Shown here piece after piece: positions 1 to 5,856 of a stretch of 7,043 bases of DNA; position 1 is the stretch's first letter; every line of letters begins with the position of its first letter. The stretch lies in the NCBI GenBank assembly GCA_017469325.1, contig JAFUGO010000005.1:1-7043 (forward strand), given 5' to 3'. Under the pieces are notes generated by a model. That model was not told the origin of the DNA. It saw only the letters and a program-made list of their open reading frames with translations, and did not search any database. The position numbers and the translations under genes are program-made. This DNA is from Mogibacterium sp. Lineage in GTDB: Bacteria; Bacillota_A; Clostridia; Peptostreptococcales; Anaerovoracaceae.

Positions 1-565
1 CGTCGAGGCGCGACATGGCGCCGTCGATGCGCACCCTTGTATAGCCGTCGCGGCGCAGGCGGTCAAGGACCGCCTTGTGCTCGCCCTTGCGTCCTCTGAT
101 TACCGGCGCAAAAACGGTGAGCCTTGTGCCCTCTTCATGTGACTGGATGCTCTCGATTATACTGTCTATATTCTGGCTGCTTATCTCGCGGCCGCAGACC
201 GGGCAGTGAGGAACGCCTATCCTGGCATACAGGAGCCTCAGATAGTCATATATCTCAGTGACCGTTCCGACAGTCGATCTCGGGTTTTTGTTTGTCGTCT
301 TCTGATCGATGCTGATCGCCGGCGAAAGGCCCTCGATGAGCTGGACATCCGGCTTCTTCATGAGCCCCAGGAACTGCCTCGCGTAAGAAGACAGCGATTC
401 CACATACTTCTTCTGGCCTTCAGCGTAGATAGTGTCGAAAGCAAGCGAAGACTTGCCCGAGCCTGACAGTCCGGTGAGTACCACCATCTTGTCGCGCGGG
501 ATCGTTACATCTATCCCTTTTAAGTTGTGCTCACGCGCACCTTTGATGACTATGTTCTTATCCAT
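1..565 (-). CDS. uvrA: UvrA, excinuclease ABC subunit A (N-terminal 188 codons, cut by window edge)
   Basis: UvrA is the DNA damage-sensing ATPase of nucleotide excision repair; it loads UvrB on lesions in the cytoplasm. The visible part begins [20 protein letters not shown] and has the first ABC Walker A motif GLSGSGKS (residues 32-39). It then has the family block around [14 protein letters not shown] (54-67), a Q-loop region at [11 protein letters not shown], and a CPVC pair (121-124) that is the first half of the zinc module. Residues from about 130 begin the UvrB-binding region. The start at 565 fits the usual UvrA N-terminus; the ribosome binding site is weak. It lies 106 bp downstream of uvrB in the same direction, the Bacillus-type uvrBA order. 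The gene runs off the left edge of the window; what is seen has no frameshift or stop. The identification is secure. Confidence 0.98.
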   Translation of the reverse strand, partial: MDKNIVIKGAREHNLKGIDVTIPRDKMVVLTGLSGSGKSSLAFDTIYAEGQKKYVESLSSYARQFLGLMKKPDVQLIEGLSPAISIDQKTTNKNPRSTVGTVTEIYDYLRLLYARIGVPHCPVCGREISSQNIDSIIESIQSHEEGTRLTVFAPVIRGRKGEHKAVLDRLRRDGYTRVRIDGAMSRLD

Positions 566-608
566 ATATTTTTCTGTATCTGTTTTAGTTCTGATGCTTT
601 GTCTGAGG

Positions 609-637
609 GGGTTACCATATATGGTAACCTCTGTCAA
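609..637 (-). promoter_or_regulatory. Candidate uvrA promoter
   Basis: On the minus strand a perfect -35 hexamer TTGACA (637-632) is followed after 17 bp by TAACCC (614-609), preceded by TG as in an extended -10 (TGG-TAACCC). The -10 is poor, so the promoter would be weak or activator-dependent. Transcription would start near 602, giving a leader of about 37 nt before uvrA. A perfect palindrome lies in the spacer and -10. uvrA may also be read through from uvrB. Confidence 0.4.
610..629. promoter_or_regulatory. Perfect 20-bp palindrome in the uvrB-uvrA gap, possible operator
   Basis: The sequence GGTTACC-ATATAT-GGTAACC is fully self-complementary over 20 bp. It covers the spacer and part of the -10 of the candidate uvrA promoter. 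There is no following T-run on either strand, so it does not look like an intrinsic terminator. It does not match the Firmicute SOS box (GAAC-N4-GTTC). Position and symmetry suggest a dimeric repressor site; which protein binds is unknown. Confidence 0.45.
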
Positions 638-671
638 TTCATTTTACTGCCGTGCTGAAGCGGCCCGCCTG

Positions 672-2648
672 TTAAGCGCGGCTGCTCGCACGAAGCTCAA
701 ACAGCACATCACGAAGCTCTGCCGCACGCTCGAAGTCGAGCTGCTTCGCCGCTTCTTTCATGTTCTTTTCTACTTCTCTTATAGTCTCGCGCAGCTCCTT
801 GGCGGTCATCGCCTTCGGATTCTTTATATCGCGCTCGCCGCTGTACTCGGTCGTCGCTCTTGCGATCTCGCGTATAGGCTTCGCGATAGTCTTCGGTACT
901 ATGCCGTGAGCCTTGTTGTACTCGTCCTGCACCTTGCGGCGCCTTGAAGTCTCATCGATGCAGACCCTCATCGCCTTGCTGATGTAGTCGGCGTACATTA
1001 TGACGCGCCCGTGCTCGTTTCGCGCAGCACGGCCAACTGTCTGGATGAGTGAGGTCTCCGTTCTGAGGAAGCCCTCTTTGTCTGCGTCGAGTATCGCTAT
1101 GAGCGAGACCTCCGGAAGGTCGAGACCTTCTCTCAGCAGGTTGATGCCGACAAGCACGTCGAACTTGCCCATTCGAAGGTCGCGTATTATCTCGAGCCTC
1201 TCGAAGTTGTCTATGTCGGAGTGCAGATATCTCACCCTTATGCCCTGCTCCTGCAGATACTTGGTGAGGTCTTCTGCCATGCGCTTTGTGAGAGTGGTCA
1301 CGAGCACACGCTCTCCGTTCTTTGCCGTCTCGTATATCTCGCCGATGAGGTCGTCGATCTGGCCTTCGGTCGGCCGCACCTCGATCTCGGGATCGAGGAG
1401 GCCTGTAGGCCTGATGAGCTGTTCGGCTGTCACTCCGCCCGAACGCTCCAGCTCATATGCGGCCGGCGTTGCCGACACATATACCGTCTGCCCCGTAAGC
1501 TCGTTGAACTCCTCAAAGCGGAGCGGTCTGTTGTCGAACGCCGACGGAAGCCTGAATCCGTATTCCACCAGCGACTCCTTGCGGGCATGGTCGCCGTTGT
1601 ACATAGCCCTGAGCTGCGGAAGCATCGCGTGCGACTCGTCGATGATCGTCAGAAAGTCCCCGTCAGGGAAATAGTCGATCAGAGTGTATGGCCTCTCACC
1701 CGGCTTCAGGAAGTTTATATGCCTCGAGTAGTTTTCGATGCCCTTGCAGGTGCCGACCTCCATCATCATCTCGATGTCGTAGTTTGTGCGCTGCTCAAGC
1801 CTCTCGGCCTCCAGCAGTTTTCCGTTCGATCTGAACCAGTCGAGCCTCTCGCGGAGCTCCTCTCTGATGGACGCGACCGCGAGCTGCATGTCTTCTCTGC
1901 TCGTTATGTAATGGGTCGCCGGGAAGATCGATATGTGCGACCTCGTTCCGGTTATCTCGCCTGTGAGCGGATCGATCTCACGGATACTCTCGATCTCATC
2001 GCCGAACATCTCGACTCTGACAGCGTTTTCGCCCCCCGCCGGATAGATGTCTACGATGTCTCCGCGGGCTCTGAACGTTCCTCTGGCGAAGTCCATGTCG
2101 TTGCGCGTGTACTGGATATCCGTCAGCTTTCTCAGAAGCTGCATCCTGTCCATCTCAAGGCCGGGTCTCAGACTGATCAGCTGGTTGCGGTATGATGACG
2201 GACTACCAAGTCCGTAGATGCACGATACCGAAGCGACGATGATGACGTCTCTCCGCTCGAGCTGAGCTGCCGTCGCCGAGTGTCTGAGCTTGTCGATCTC
2301 CTCGTTGATATCCGCGTCCTTCTCTATATACATATCAGTCGAAGGGACATATGCCTCCGGCTGGTAGTAATCGTAGTATGAGACGAAGTACTCGACTGCG
2401 TTGTCAGGGAAGAGTTCTTTGAACTCCCCGTGCAGCTGAGCCGCAAGAGTCTTGTTGTGAGATATGACCAGAGTCGGTTTCTGCACGGCCTCGATGATCT
2501 TGGCCATCGTAAACGTCTTGCCGGAGCCGGTGACGCCCATCAGCGTCTGCGCCTGCCGTCCCGCAAGAATACCGTCGGCTATCTCGCGTATAGCCTGCGG
2601 CTGGTCTCCCATCGGAGCAAATTCACTTTTAACAACAAACTTTCCCAT
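672..2648 (-). CDS. uvrB: UvrB, excinuclease ABC subunit B
   Basis: UvrB is the damage-verifying helicase-like subunit of nucleotide excision repair; UvrA loads it and it recruits UvrC. The 658-residue product has the family's usual length and all landmarks. These are Walker A GVTGSGKT (38-45), the DNA-clamping beta-hairpin region [20 protein letters not shown] (91-110), DESH in motif II (337-340), VSATPA (391-396), [15 protein letters not shown] (500-514) and motif [11 protein letters not shown] (536-544). A C-terminal UVR coiled-coil region (about 621-655, including [13 protein letters not shown]) is where UvrC would bind. The start at 2648 gives the standard N-terminus. No Shine-Dalgarno sequence precedes it, and the best promoter puts transcription start at the ATG itself, so the message may be leaderless. 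A LexA-type SOS box lies 31 bp upstream. uvrA follows in the same direction. Confidence 0.99.
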   Translation of the reverse strand: MGKFVVKSEFAPMGDQPQAIREIADGILAGRQAQTLMGVTGSGKTFTMAKIIEAVQKPTLVISHNKTLAAQLHGEFKELFPDNAVEYFVSYYDYYQPEAYVPSTDMYIEKDADINEEIDKLRHSATAAQLERRDVIIVASVSCIYGLGSPSSYRNQLISLRPGLEMDRMQLLRKLTDIQYTRNDMDFARGTFRARGDIVDIYPAGGENAVRVEMFGDEIESIREIDPLTGEITGTRSHISIFPATHYITSREDMQLAVASIREELRERLDWFRSNGKLLEAERLEQRTNYDIEMMMEVGTCKGIENYSRHINFLKPGERPYTLIDYFPDGDFLTIIDESHAMLPQLRAMYNGDHARKESLVEYGFRLPSAFDNRPLRFEEFNELTGQTVYVSATPAAYELERSGGVTAEQLIRPTGLLDPEIEVRPTEGQIDDLIGEIYETAKNGERVLVTTLTKRMAEDLTKYLQEQGIRVRYLHSDIDNFERLEIIRDLRMGKFDVLVGINLLREGLDLPEVSLIAILDADKEGFLRTETSLIQTVGRAARNEHGRVIMYADYISKAMRVCIDETSRRRKVQDEYNKAHGIVPKTIAKPIREIARATTEYSGERDIKNPKAMTAKELRETIREVEKNMKEAAKQLDFERAAELRDVLFELRASSRA

Positions 2649-2655
2649 CGCGTAT

Positions 2656-2684
2656 AGTGTATCAGAAAAAAGACTTTAGAACAA
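2656..2684 (-). promoter_or_regulatory. Candidate SOS-controlled uvrB promoter
   Basis: On the minus strand TTGTTC (2684-2679) and TACACT (2661-2656) are separated by 17 bp, giving a modest -35/-10 pair. The -35 lies inside the SOS box, as expected if LexA blocks polymerase binding. Seven bases after the -10 is position 2649, directly before the uvrB ATG at 2648, so the transcript would have essentially no leader. An alternative -10 (TATTAT) further upstream is possible but has no clear -35. Confidence 0.5.
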
Positions 2685-2704
2685 GTGTTCTTCTGCGATA
2701 TAAT
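2675..2704 (+). promoter_or_regulatory. Promoter of the small hydrophobic peptide mRNA
   Basis: TTTAGA (2675-2680) and a perfect TATAAT (2699-2704) are separated by 18 bp. Transcription would begin near G2711, exactly where the RNA's closing stem (GAGCTACC) starts. The SOS box at 2679-2690 fills the region between the two hexamers, so repression by LexA and induction by DNA damage are expected. Confidence 0.65.
2679..2690. promoter_or_regulatory. LexA/DinR SOS box shared by uvrB and the divergent small-peptide unit
   Basis: The 12-bp site GAACAAGTGTTC matches the core of the Bacillus/Clostridium LexA consensus (GAACRNRYGTTC) at every position. It overlaps the -35 of the minus-strand uvrB promoter. 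It also lies between the -35 and -10 of the plus-strand promoter at 2675-2704. uvrBA is a known LexA regulon member in B. subtilis, which supports the call. One bound LexA dimer could repress both directions. Confidence 0.78.
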
Positions 2705-2813
2705 AAATATGAGCTACCATAGAAGGAAATGCTTCCTTTGTCACCACGGCGTTGCCGAAAGGTCGGAAGCATTAACCTCAGGAGGCATTGCTCCTTCGGT
2801 AAATGGCGGTTAG

Positions 2814-2882
2814 CCCTCCGCGGAGGGACTGTGACCCTCCGAGTATATAGAAATCCCCGGTGGAAATCAATTGAAAGGAGGG
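2814..2882 (+). promoter_or_regulatory. Alternating CCCTCC/GGAGGG segments that can hide or free the ribosome binding site
   Basis: Four complementary segments occur in order: CCCTCC (2814-2819), GGAGGG (2822-2827), CCCTCC (2835-2840), and GGAGGG of the ribosome binding site (2877-2882). If the second pairs with the third (7-bp hairpin with flanking C-G), the ribosome binding site is free. If the first pairs with the second (CCCTC/GAGGG, tetraloop), the third can cover the ribosome binding site. The first segment also belongs to the 5'-3' helix 2807-2816/3023-3032, so the choice could depend on the 3' end of the RNA. Segments are seen; switching is inferred. Confidence 0.5.
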
Positions 2883-2890
2883 TGGTGCCA

Positions 2891-2974
2891 ATGGATGTAT
2901 TCCAGTTTATGACAACTGCAGGCTTCGCGCTTGCGTTCTTCATGGCCGGATACAATTTCGGCAAAAGAAAATAA
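2891..2974 (+). CDS. 27-residue hydrophobic peptide, candidate type I toxin
   Basis: The peptide starts MDVFQFMTTAGFALAFF, ends with the basic tail KRK, and has one predicted membrane-spanning segment (about residues 4-24). Its ATG is 8 nt after a very strong ribosome binding site, AAAGGAGGG (2874-2882). The stop codon lies at the base of a hairpin (2970-3003). A short hydrophobic helix with a charged C-terminal end is the shape of membrane-acting type I toxins (TisB, Fst, TxpA/BsrG) and of the small 'putative holin-like toxin' peptides of Firmicutes. I cannot assign it to one of these families by sequence. The surrounding evidence is stronger than the peptide alone: a structured leader, long 5'-3' pairings and an opposing antisense promoter with terminator. 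An in-frame extension to 2729 (81 residues) is rejected because it would translate the structured leader. Function as a toxin is inferred. Confidence 0.72.
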   Translation: MDVFQFMTTAGFALAFFMAGYNFGKRK

Positions 2975-3094
2975 CCGCCCAACGCCACATTGATGCGGTT
3001 ATTATCTAACCAATTCATTTCCGGGCTAACCGTCGATGTCAGGGCTCCGTCACTTCGTGACACCTCACATCAAGTCTATCGGTAGCTCTTTTCT
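2962..3094 (-). ncRNA. Predicted antisense RNA (antitoxin) to the peptide mRNA
   Basis: A minus-strand promoter at 3101-3128 should start an RNA near 3094-3093, and the terminator at 2970-3003 should end it near 2962, giving about 130 nt. The RNA is fully complementary to the 3' untranslated part of the peptide mRNA and to its last few codons. It covers the 3' arms of all three long-range helices (3011-3022, 3023-3032, 3075-3088), so binding would open them. It also contains the same sequences as the mRNA's 5' arms (GAGCTACC, CGGTTAGCCC, GGAAAT-AATTG), with intervening parts removed. Convergent 3'-overlap antitoxins of this kind are known for txpA/ratA and bsrG/SR4 in B. subtilis. No transcript data are available here. 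Confidence 0.6.
2963..3003 (-). terminator. Intrinsic terminator of the antisense RNA and of nitrogenase-like operon read-through
   Basis: On the minus strand the 9-bp perfect stem AATAACCGC/GCGGTTATT (3003-2995 and 2978-2970) is followed by a T-rich run (TTTTCTTTT overlapping and following the stem). The loop is 16 nt. On the plus strand the same hairpin directly follows the peptide's stop codon but has a poorer T-run (TTATTATCT), so it should act mainly on the minus strand. Confidence 0.75.
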
Positions 3095-3100
3095 ACATTC

Positions 3101-3128
3101 ATTATATTGAATCGCTGCAAAAAGTAAA
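3101..3128 (-). promoter_or_regulatory. Promoter of the antisense RNA, overlapping the end of the upstream gene
   Basis: On the minus strand a perfect TATAAT (3106-3101) is preceded at 16 bp by TTTACT (3128-3123), a moderate -35. The TAA stop codon of the component-1-like gene (3104-3102) lies within the -10. Predicted start is 3094-3093. There is no sign of a LexA box, so the antisense RNA should be made constitutively while the peptide mRNA is SOS-controlled. Confidence 0.6.
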
Positions 3129-4397
3129 GTCTTCGATGATGTTCGGGATCGAATCTCTGTATATACGTCCCGAGAATGCCTCATGCGGCAGAGGTATGAA
3201 CCTGACTCCTTCAGGGACGATCGGTTCGTACATAGGATCGGCGACCACCGCATAGGCTCCGCTGAGTTCCGGGATGATGTCATCCTCGTCCGGAGTCATG
3301 CGGTCGCATTCCCGCAGGATCCCCTCCGGACATTCCGTTGCGCAGAGCACCTTTGCCGGGATGCCGCATTCCATTTCGATCGCGCCGGCCAGCGACAACG
3401 ACATGACTCCCTCTCCTATCACAGCGACGAAGCCCTCTTCATATGTACTGCCGTCTCTGCCGTTCTCTCCGTTCAGGAATATACCGGACTGAACGCTTAT
3501 CTCTGCCGATCCGAAATCCGCAGGGACGCTTCCAGACTCTTTTGCTTTCGTGAATTCTTCAAGCTTTATTTTTATCATATCCGCGAGCAGGCCCGGCAGT
3601 TCATTCCCAACCGGGAGCCCGACTGCGTAAGGGATCCCGAATTTTTCATACAGCACCTTCGCGGCTCCAAAGCCCGCGGCCGATACCACCAGGTTCACAT
3701 CCGCCTCTGCCGCATGGCTGAGCTCTTCAAGTGTGCTTCCCATGGCCCACTTTGATACGACTTCAAAGCCTTCGATCTCAAGCCATTTGACTATGGACGC
3801 ATCGGTACCGTTCACGGAGAAGTCCAGAGGAGTAAGTCCGATAATGTTGACGCGCAGCTTTCCGCCTACGCCACTTTTCTTGTTTCCTTCCGTGTCCTTT
3901 GATGCGTTCTCTGCGCTTTCTGCGATTCCTTCTGCAGCTCCGGTTCCAGGCTCTTTGACGAAGCGTTCTGCAATGCCTGCCAGCGCCATAGACGCGCCAT
4001 GGATATACGTATTCATGCCGGTAGTCGGGAATCCGAGTGACGGTATCCCCGTCCTCTGCTCTATCACCTGAGCGACCGCCTCATAGTCGAAGCCGGTCAT
4101 GGCAGAGATTGGACTGCCTGCCAGGGCGATGAATTCAGGATGGAGCTCTGATGCCGCCTCCTCTATATCTCCGATCAGCTTCTCATCGTCCCCCATTATG
4201 GCCTCCATCTCGGAGAGACCGGAGATGTAGATCATGCTGTCCATGTCGTACCAGCGCGGCTCATCGTGAGTCGTGTAGGTGGAATTGCATCCGGACGCGT
4301 CGTGCATCACGACCATTCCGCCCAGCTCAAAGAGAGCCGAGCATACGCCCATCACATCTGCCGAGTATATTGAAATGATCCTTGCAGTCTGTTTCAT
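3102..4397 (-). CDS. Nitrogenase component-1-like protein, second subunit (NifK/NifD-like)
   Basis: This 431-residue protein belongs to the nitrogenase molybdenum-iron protein superfamily (oxidoreductase/nitrogenase component 1). Seen: IISIYSADVMGVCSALFELGG, then DASGCNST (Cys37), DMDSMIYISGLSEMEAIMGDDEKL (split as 51-60 and 61-74) and IALAGSPISAMTGFD (90-104). Cys37 fits a conserved cluster ligand. The third ligand position, Cys in NifK, is Ser95/Pro96 here, and Cys19 may or may not be a ligand. It is shorter than NifK (over 500 residues). A low-complexity Glu/Ala/Gly/Lys linker at about 148-180 separates domains. The start at 4397 has a ribosome binding site (AAAAGGAAAT), while an upstream ATG at 4454 would overlap the previous gene and lacks one. 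It follows its partner by 37 nt and presumably forms a heterotetramer with it. Substrate unknown; not a standard nitrogenase. Confidence 0.9.
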   Translation of the reverse strand: MKQTARIISIYSADVMGVCSALFELGGMVVMHDASGCNSTYTTHDEPRWYDMDSMIYISGLSEMEAIMGDDEKLIGDIEEAASELHPEFIALAGSPISAMTGFDYEAVAQVIEQRTGIPSLGFPTTGMNTYIHGASMALAGIAERFVKEPGTGAAEGIAESAENASKDTEGNKKSGVGGKLRVNIIGLTPLDFSVNGTDASIVKWLEIEGFEVVSKWAMGSTLEELSHAAEADVNLVVSAAGFGAAKVLYEKFGIPYAVGLPVGNELPGLLADMIKIKLEEFTKAKESGSVPADFGSAEISVQSGIFLNGENGRDGSTYEEGFVAVIGEGVMSLSLAGAIEMECGIPAKVLCATECPEGILRECDRMTPDEDDIIPELSGAYAVVADPMYEPIVPEGVRFIPLPHEAFSGRIYRDSIPNIIEDFTFCSDSI

Positions 4398-4434
4398 TTT
4401 ATTTCCTTTTAAGCTCAATTCGTCATCGGCTTTA

Positions 4435-5856
4435 TCAGCGGACGCACACCTCACATCCGAGGCCCTTTATCTGCACCAGTCCGCGCATGTCCTTCTCTTC
4501 TCTGTATGCATCCTGCATGAGGTCGAATGTGCGGGTCACGGCTTCATAGCCGTTCATTCCGCCTCCTTCAACAACATTGATGAAGTGGTTTGTATTCTCG
4601 AAGTAAGCAGCCTTCTGTCCGATCGCAAGCATCCCGCATGCAGAAGTGCCCTTGTTTTCTGCATCCGCCTCCGGAGCCGGATCCGCCGAGTTTGCTGTAT
4701 TGGCAAAGCGCATGTCAACATGCACTGTCGGACAGAGCTCCAGATCAGGGAAGACCTTCTGCAGGTATTCGAACGTCGCCTTGTCTCCGCCTGATACTCC
4801 GTCAAGATAGACCTTCTTCACGTTGAAACCGTGATCGAGCAGGAGCATTGCCAGCCCGAGAGGTCTCGGGCAGAATGTGTAATCTATCGCTACCGGGGTA
4901 TCGCCGATCAGCGCCTTGGTCTCTTCGGCTGCCGCTTCGCACTCAGCCCTCTTCTGCGCGATCTCTTCTTCGGTCCGCGCGAGACCGCTCCTGCCGGTCT
5001 CCTGCTCCAGCAGTTCCGCCAGCTCCGCGAAAGTCCTGTCTATCTCGCCGTAGTCGAAGCTGAACGCCAGCTTAAAATGCTTTCTGCTGAGCCGCTCCGC
5101 AAGAGTGTCTCCTCCGGGCGCCGCGTCAGGATAATAAGATATGAAGACTCCTGCCTCCGCCATCCTCTGATACTCTTCGTAGGTTTTGCAAGAAGTGATC
5201 TCGCGGACGGTAAGTCCGCCGCGCCTCAGCATCTGCATGAGGTCACTGTCCGGCTGCGTAGGTATGTCGCTTCCGATGATCGAGACCGTGCCGCGGTCTT
5301 CTTCGCACGGACGCAGGAATTTATAGATGCTCGTCCGCATCAGCTGGTCCGGGGTGAGCCCGCTCTTTCGCATTATCGGGTTCATGTAGCCGTCGGCAAA
5401 GTCGATGTCGGGGAAGCGGCTCCTCAGCTCGCGGTATACCATGTCGATGTCGGTGCCCGTGAAGTGATGGATGCAGCTAGTGTGCACCATGACCGCAGGC
5501 GGGCGCTTCGGGAGCTTGTTTATGATGTCAGTTACACCGTCGATGATGAGGTCTTCCATGTCGCCGTCGAGAAGGTCATTCTCTCTTACAACGACGGACG
5601 AGAATCTGTCGACCGCTCCCATCTCGGCGGCCGTGAGGACTACGCCGCGGAGGCAGCCCGCGGCACAGACATAGACGAGGTGCAGCTGAGGCACCAGCAT
5701 GCCTGTGTGGACGATGTTCCAGGTGCCGCGCGCCGGCGACGAGTATTCGAGGCCCGAGCGGAACGGCGCCGGAAAGCTTGCGTCCCCTATCCTTACGGAC
5801 GGAAGCTTAGCTGCCGCAAGCGGCATATTCTGTTTTTCATTTACCTTTTTTATCAT
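4435..5856 (-). CDS. Nitrogenase component-1-like protein, first subunit (NifD-like)
   Basis: This 473-residue protein is also of the nitrogenase component-1 superfamily and likely pairs with the next subunit to receive electrons from the NifH-like ATPase. Seen: [10 protein letters not shown] (Cys64, Cys68), [13 protein letters not shown] (Cys128), a Rossmann-like middle domain ([15 protein letters not shown], 191-205), and a C-terminal NGYEA (435-439) followed by GLGCEVCVR. Cys68 and Cys128 align with NifD cluster ligands. The first NifD ligand position (RGC in NifD) is RGT45 here. The His that holds FeMo-cofactor (HGYDG in NifD) is Asn435. A loop rich in Ala, Asn, Asp and Glu (386-405) is an insertion. 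The start overlaps the NifH-like stop by four bases (ATGA), implying translational coupling. Substrate is unknown. Cofactor assembly genes (nifB, nifE, nifN) are absent from the window. Confidence 0.91.
   Translation of the reverse strand: MIKKVNEKQNMPLAAAKLPSVRIGDASFPAPFRSGLEYSSPARGTWNIVHTGMLVPQLHLVYVCAAGCLRGVVLTAAEMGAVDRFSSVVVRENDLLDGDMEDLIIDGVTDIINKLPKRPPAVMVHTSCIHHFTGTDIDMVYRELRSRFPDIDFADGYMNPIMRKSGLTPDQLMRTSIYKFLRPCEEDRGTVSIIGSDIPTQPDSDLMQMLRRGGLTVREITSCKTYEEYQRMAEAGVFISYYPDAAPGGDTLAERLSRKHFKLAFSFDYGEIDRTFAELAELLEQETGRSGLARTEEEIAQKRAECEAAAEETKALIGDTPVAIDYTFCPRPLGLAMLLLDHGFNVKKVYLDGVSGGDKATFEYLQKVFPDLELCPTVHVDMRFANTANSADPAPEADAENKGTSACGMLAIGQKAAYFENTNHFINVVEGGGMNGYEAVTRTFDLMQDAYREEKDMRGLVQIKGLGCEVCVR

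Larger units (their letters stand above)
2711..3094 (+). ncRNA. Predicted structured mRNA of the peptide, with nested 5'-3' pairings
   Basis: Three long-range helices are visible and fully nested. The first pairs GAGCTACC-ATAGA (2711-2723) with TCTAT-C-GGTAGCTC (3075-3088), 13 bp with one bulged C. The second pairs CGGTTAGCCC (2807-2816) with GGGCTAACCG (3023-3032), 10 perfect bp. The third pairs GGAAATCAATTG (2862-2873) with CAATTCATTTCC (3011-3022), 11 of 12 bp. Local hairpins include AATGCTTCC/GGAAGCATT (2728-2736/2765-2773), AGGAG/CTCCT (2780-2784/2791-2795), CGGAGGG/CCCTCCG (2821-2827/2835-2841), and a compound 3' hairpin from GATGT (3035-3039) to ACATC (3067-3071) enclosing GTCAC-ttc-GTGAC. 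A TTTTCT run after the closing helix marks the likely 3' end near 3094. Compact mRNAs closed by 5'-3' pairing are typical of type I toxins (hok, fst, aapA). The structure is read by eye, without energy calculation. Confidence 0.65.

Noticed and set aside
2729..2974. An 81-residue plus-strand reading frame that includes the peptide.
   Set aside because: Its first 54 codons cross the structured leader and the ribosome binding site, it has no ribosome binding site at 2729, and its composition is not protein-like. The start at 2891 is much better.
2662..3063. A 133-codon minus-strand frame opposite the peptide unit.
   Set aside because: It has no ribosome binding site and runs through the hairpins and the terminator; the frame is open by chance.
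2711..3088. The 13-bp inverted repeats at the ends could be the terminal repeats of a small mobile element.
   Set aside because: No target duplication flanks them, and they coincide with the predicted RNA start and end. Two further nested repeats lie inside. RNA pairing explains them better.
2711..3094. A known housekeeping RNA (RNase P RNA, tmRNA, SRP RNA or 6S RNA).
   Set aside because: None of their conserved core sequences is present, and the strong ribosome binding site with a short hydrophobic ORF points elsewhere.
4398..4454. A 19-residue N-terminal extension of the second component-1-like subunit.
   Set aside because: It would overlap the upstream gene without a ribosome binding site, whereas 4397 has one and gives the family-like start.
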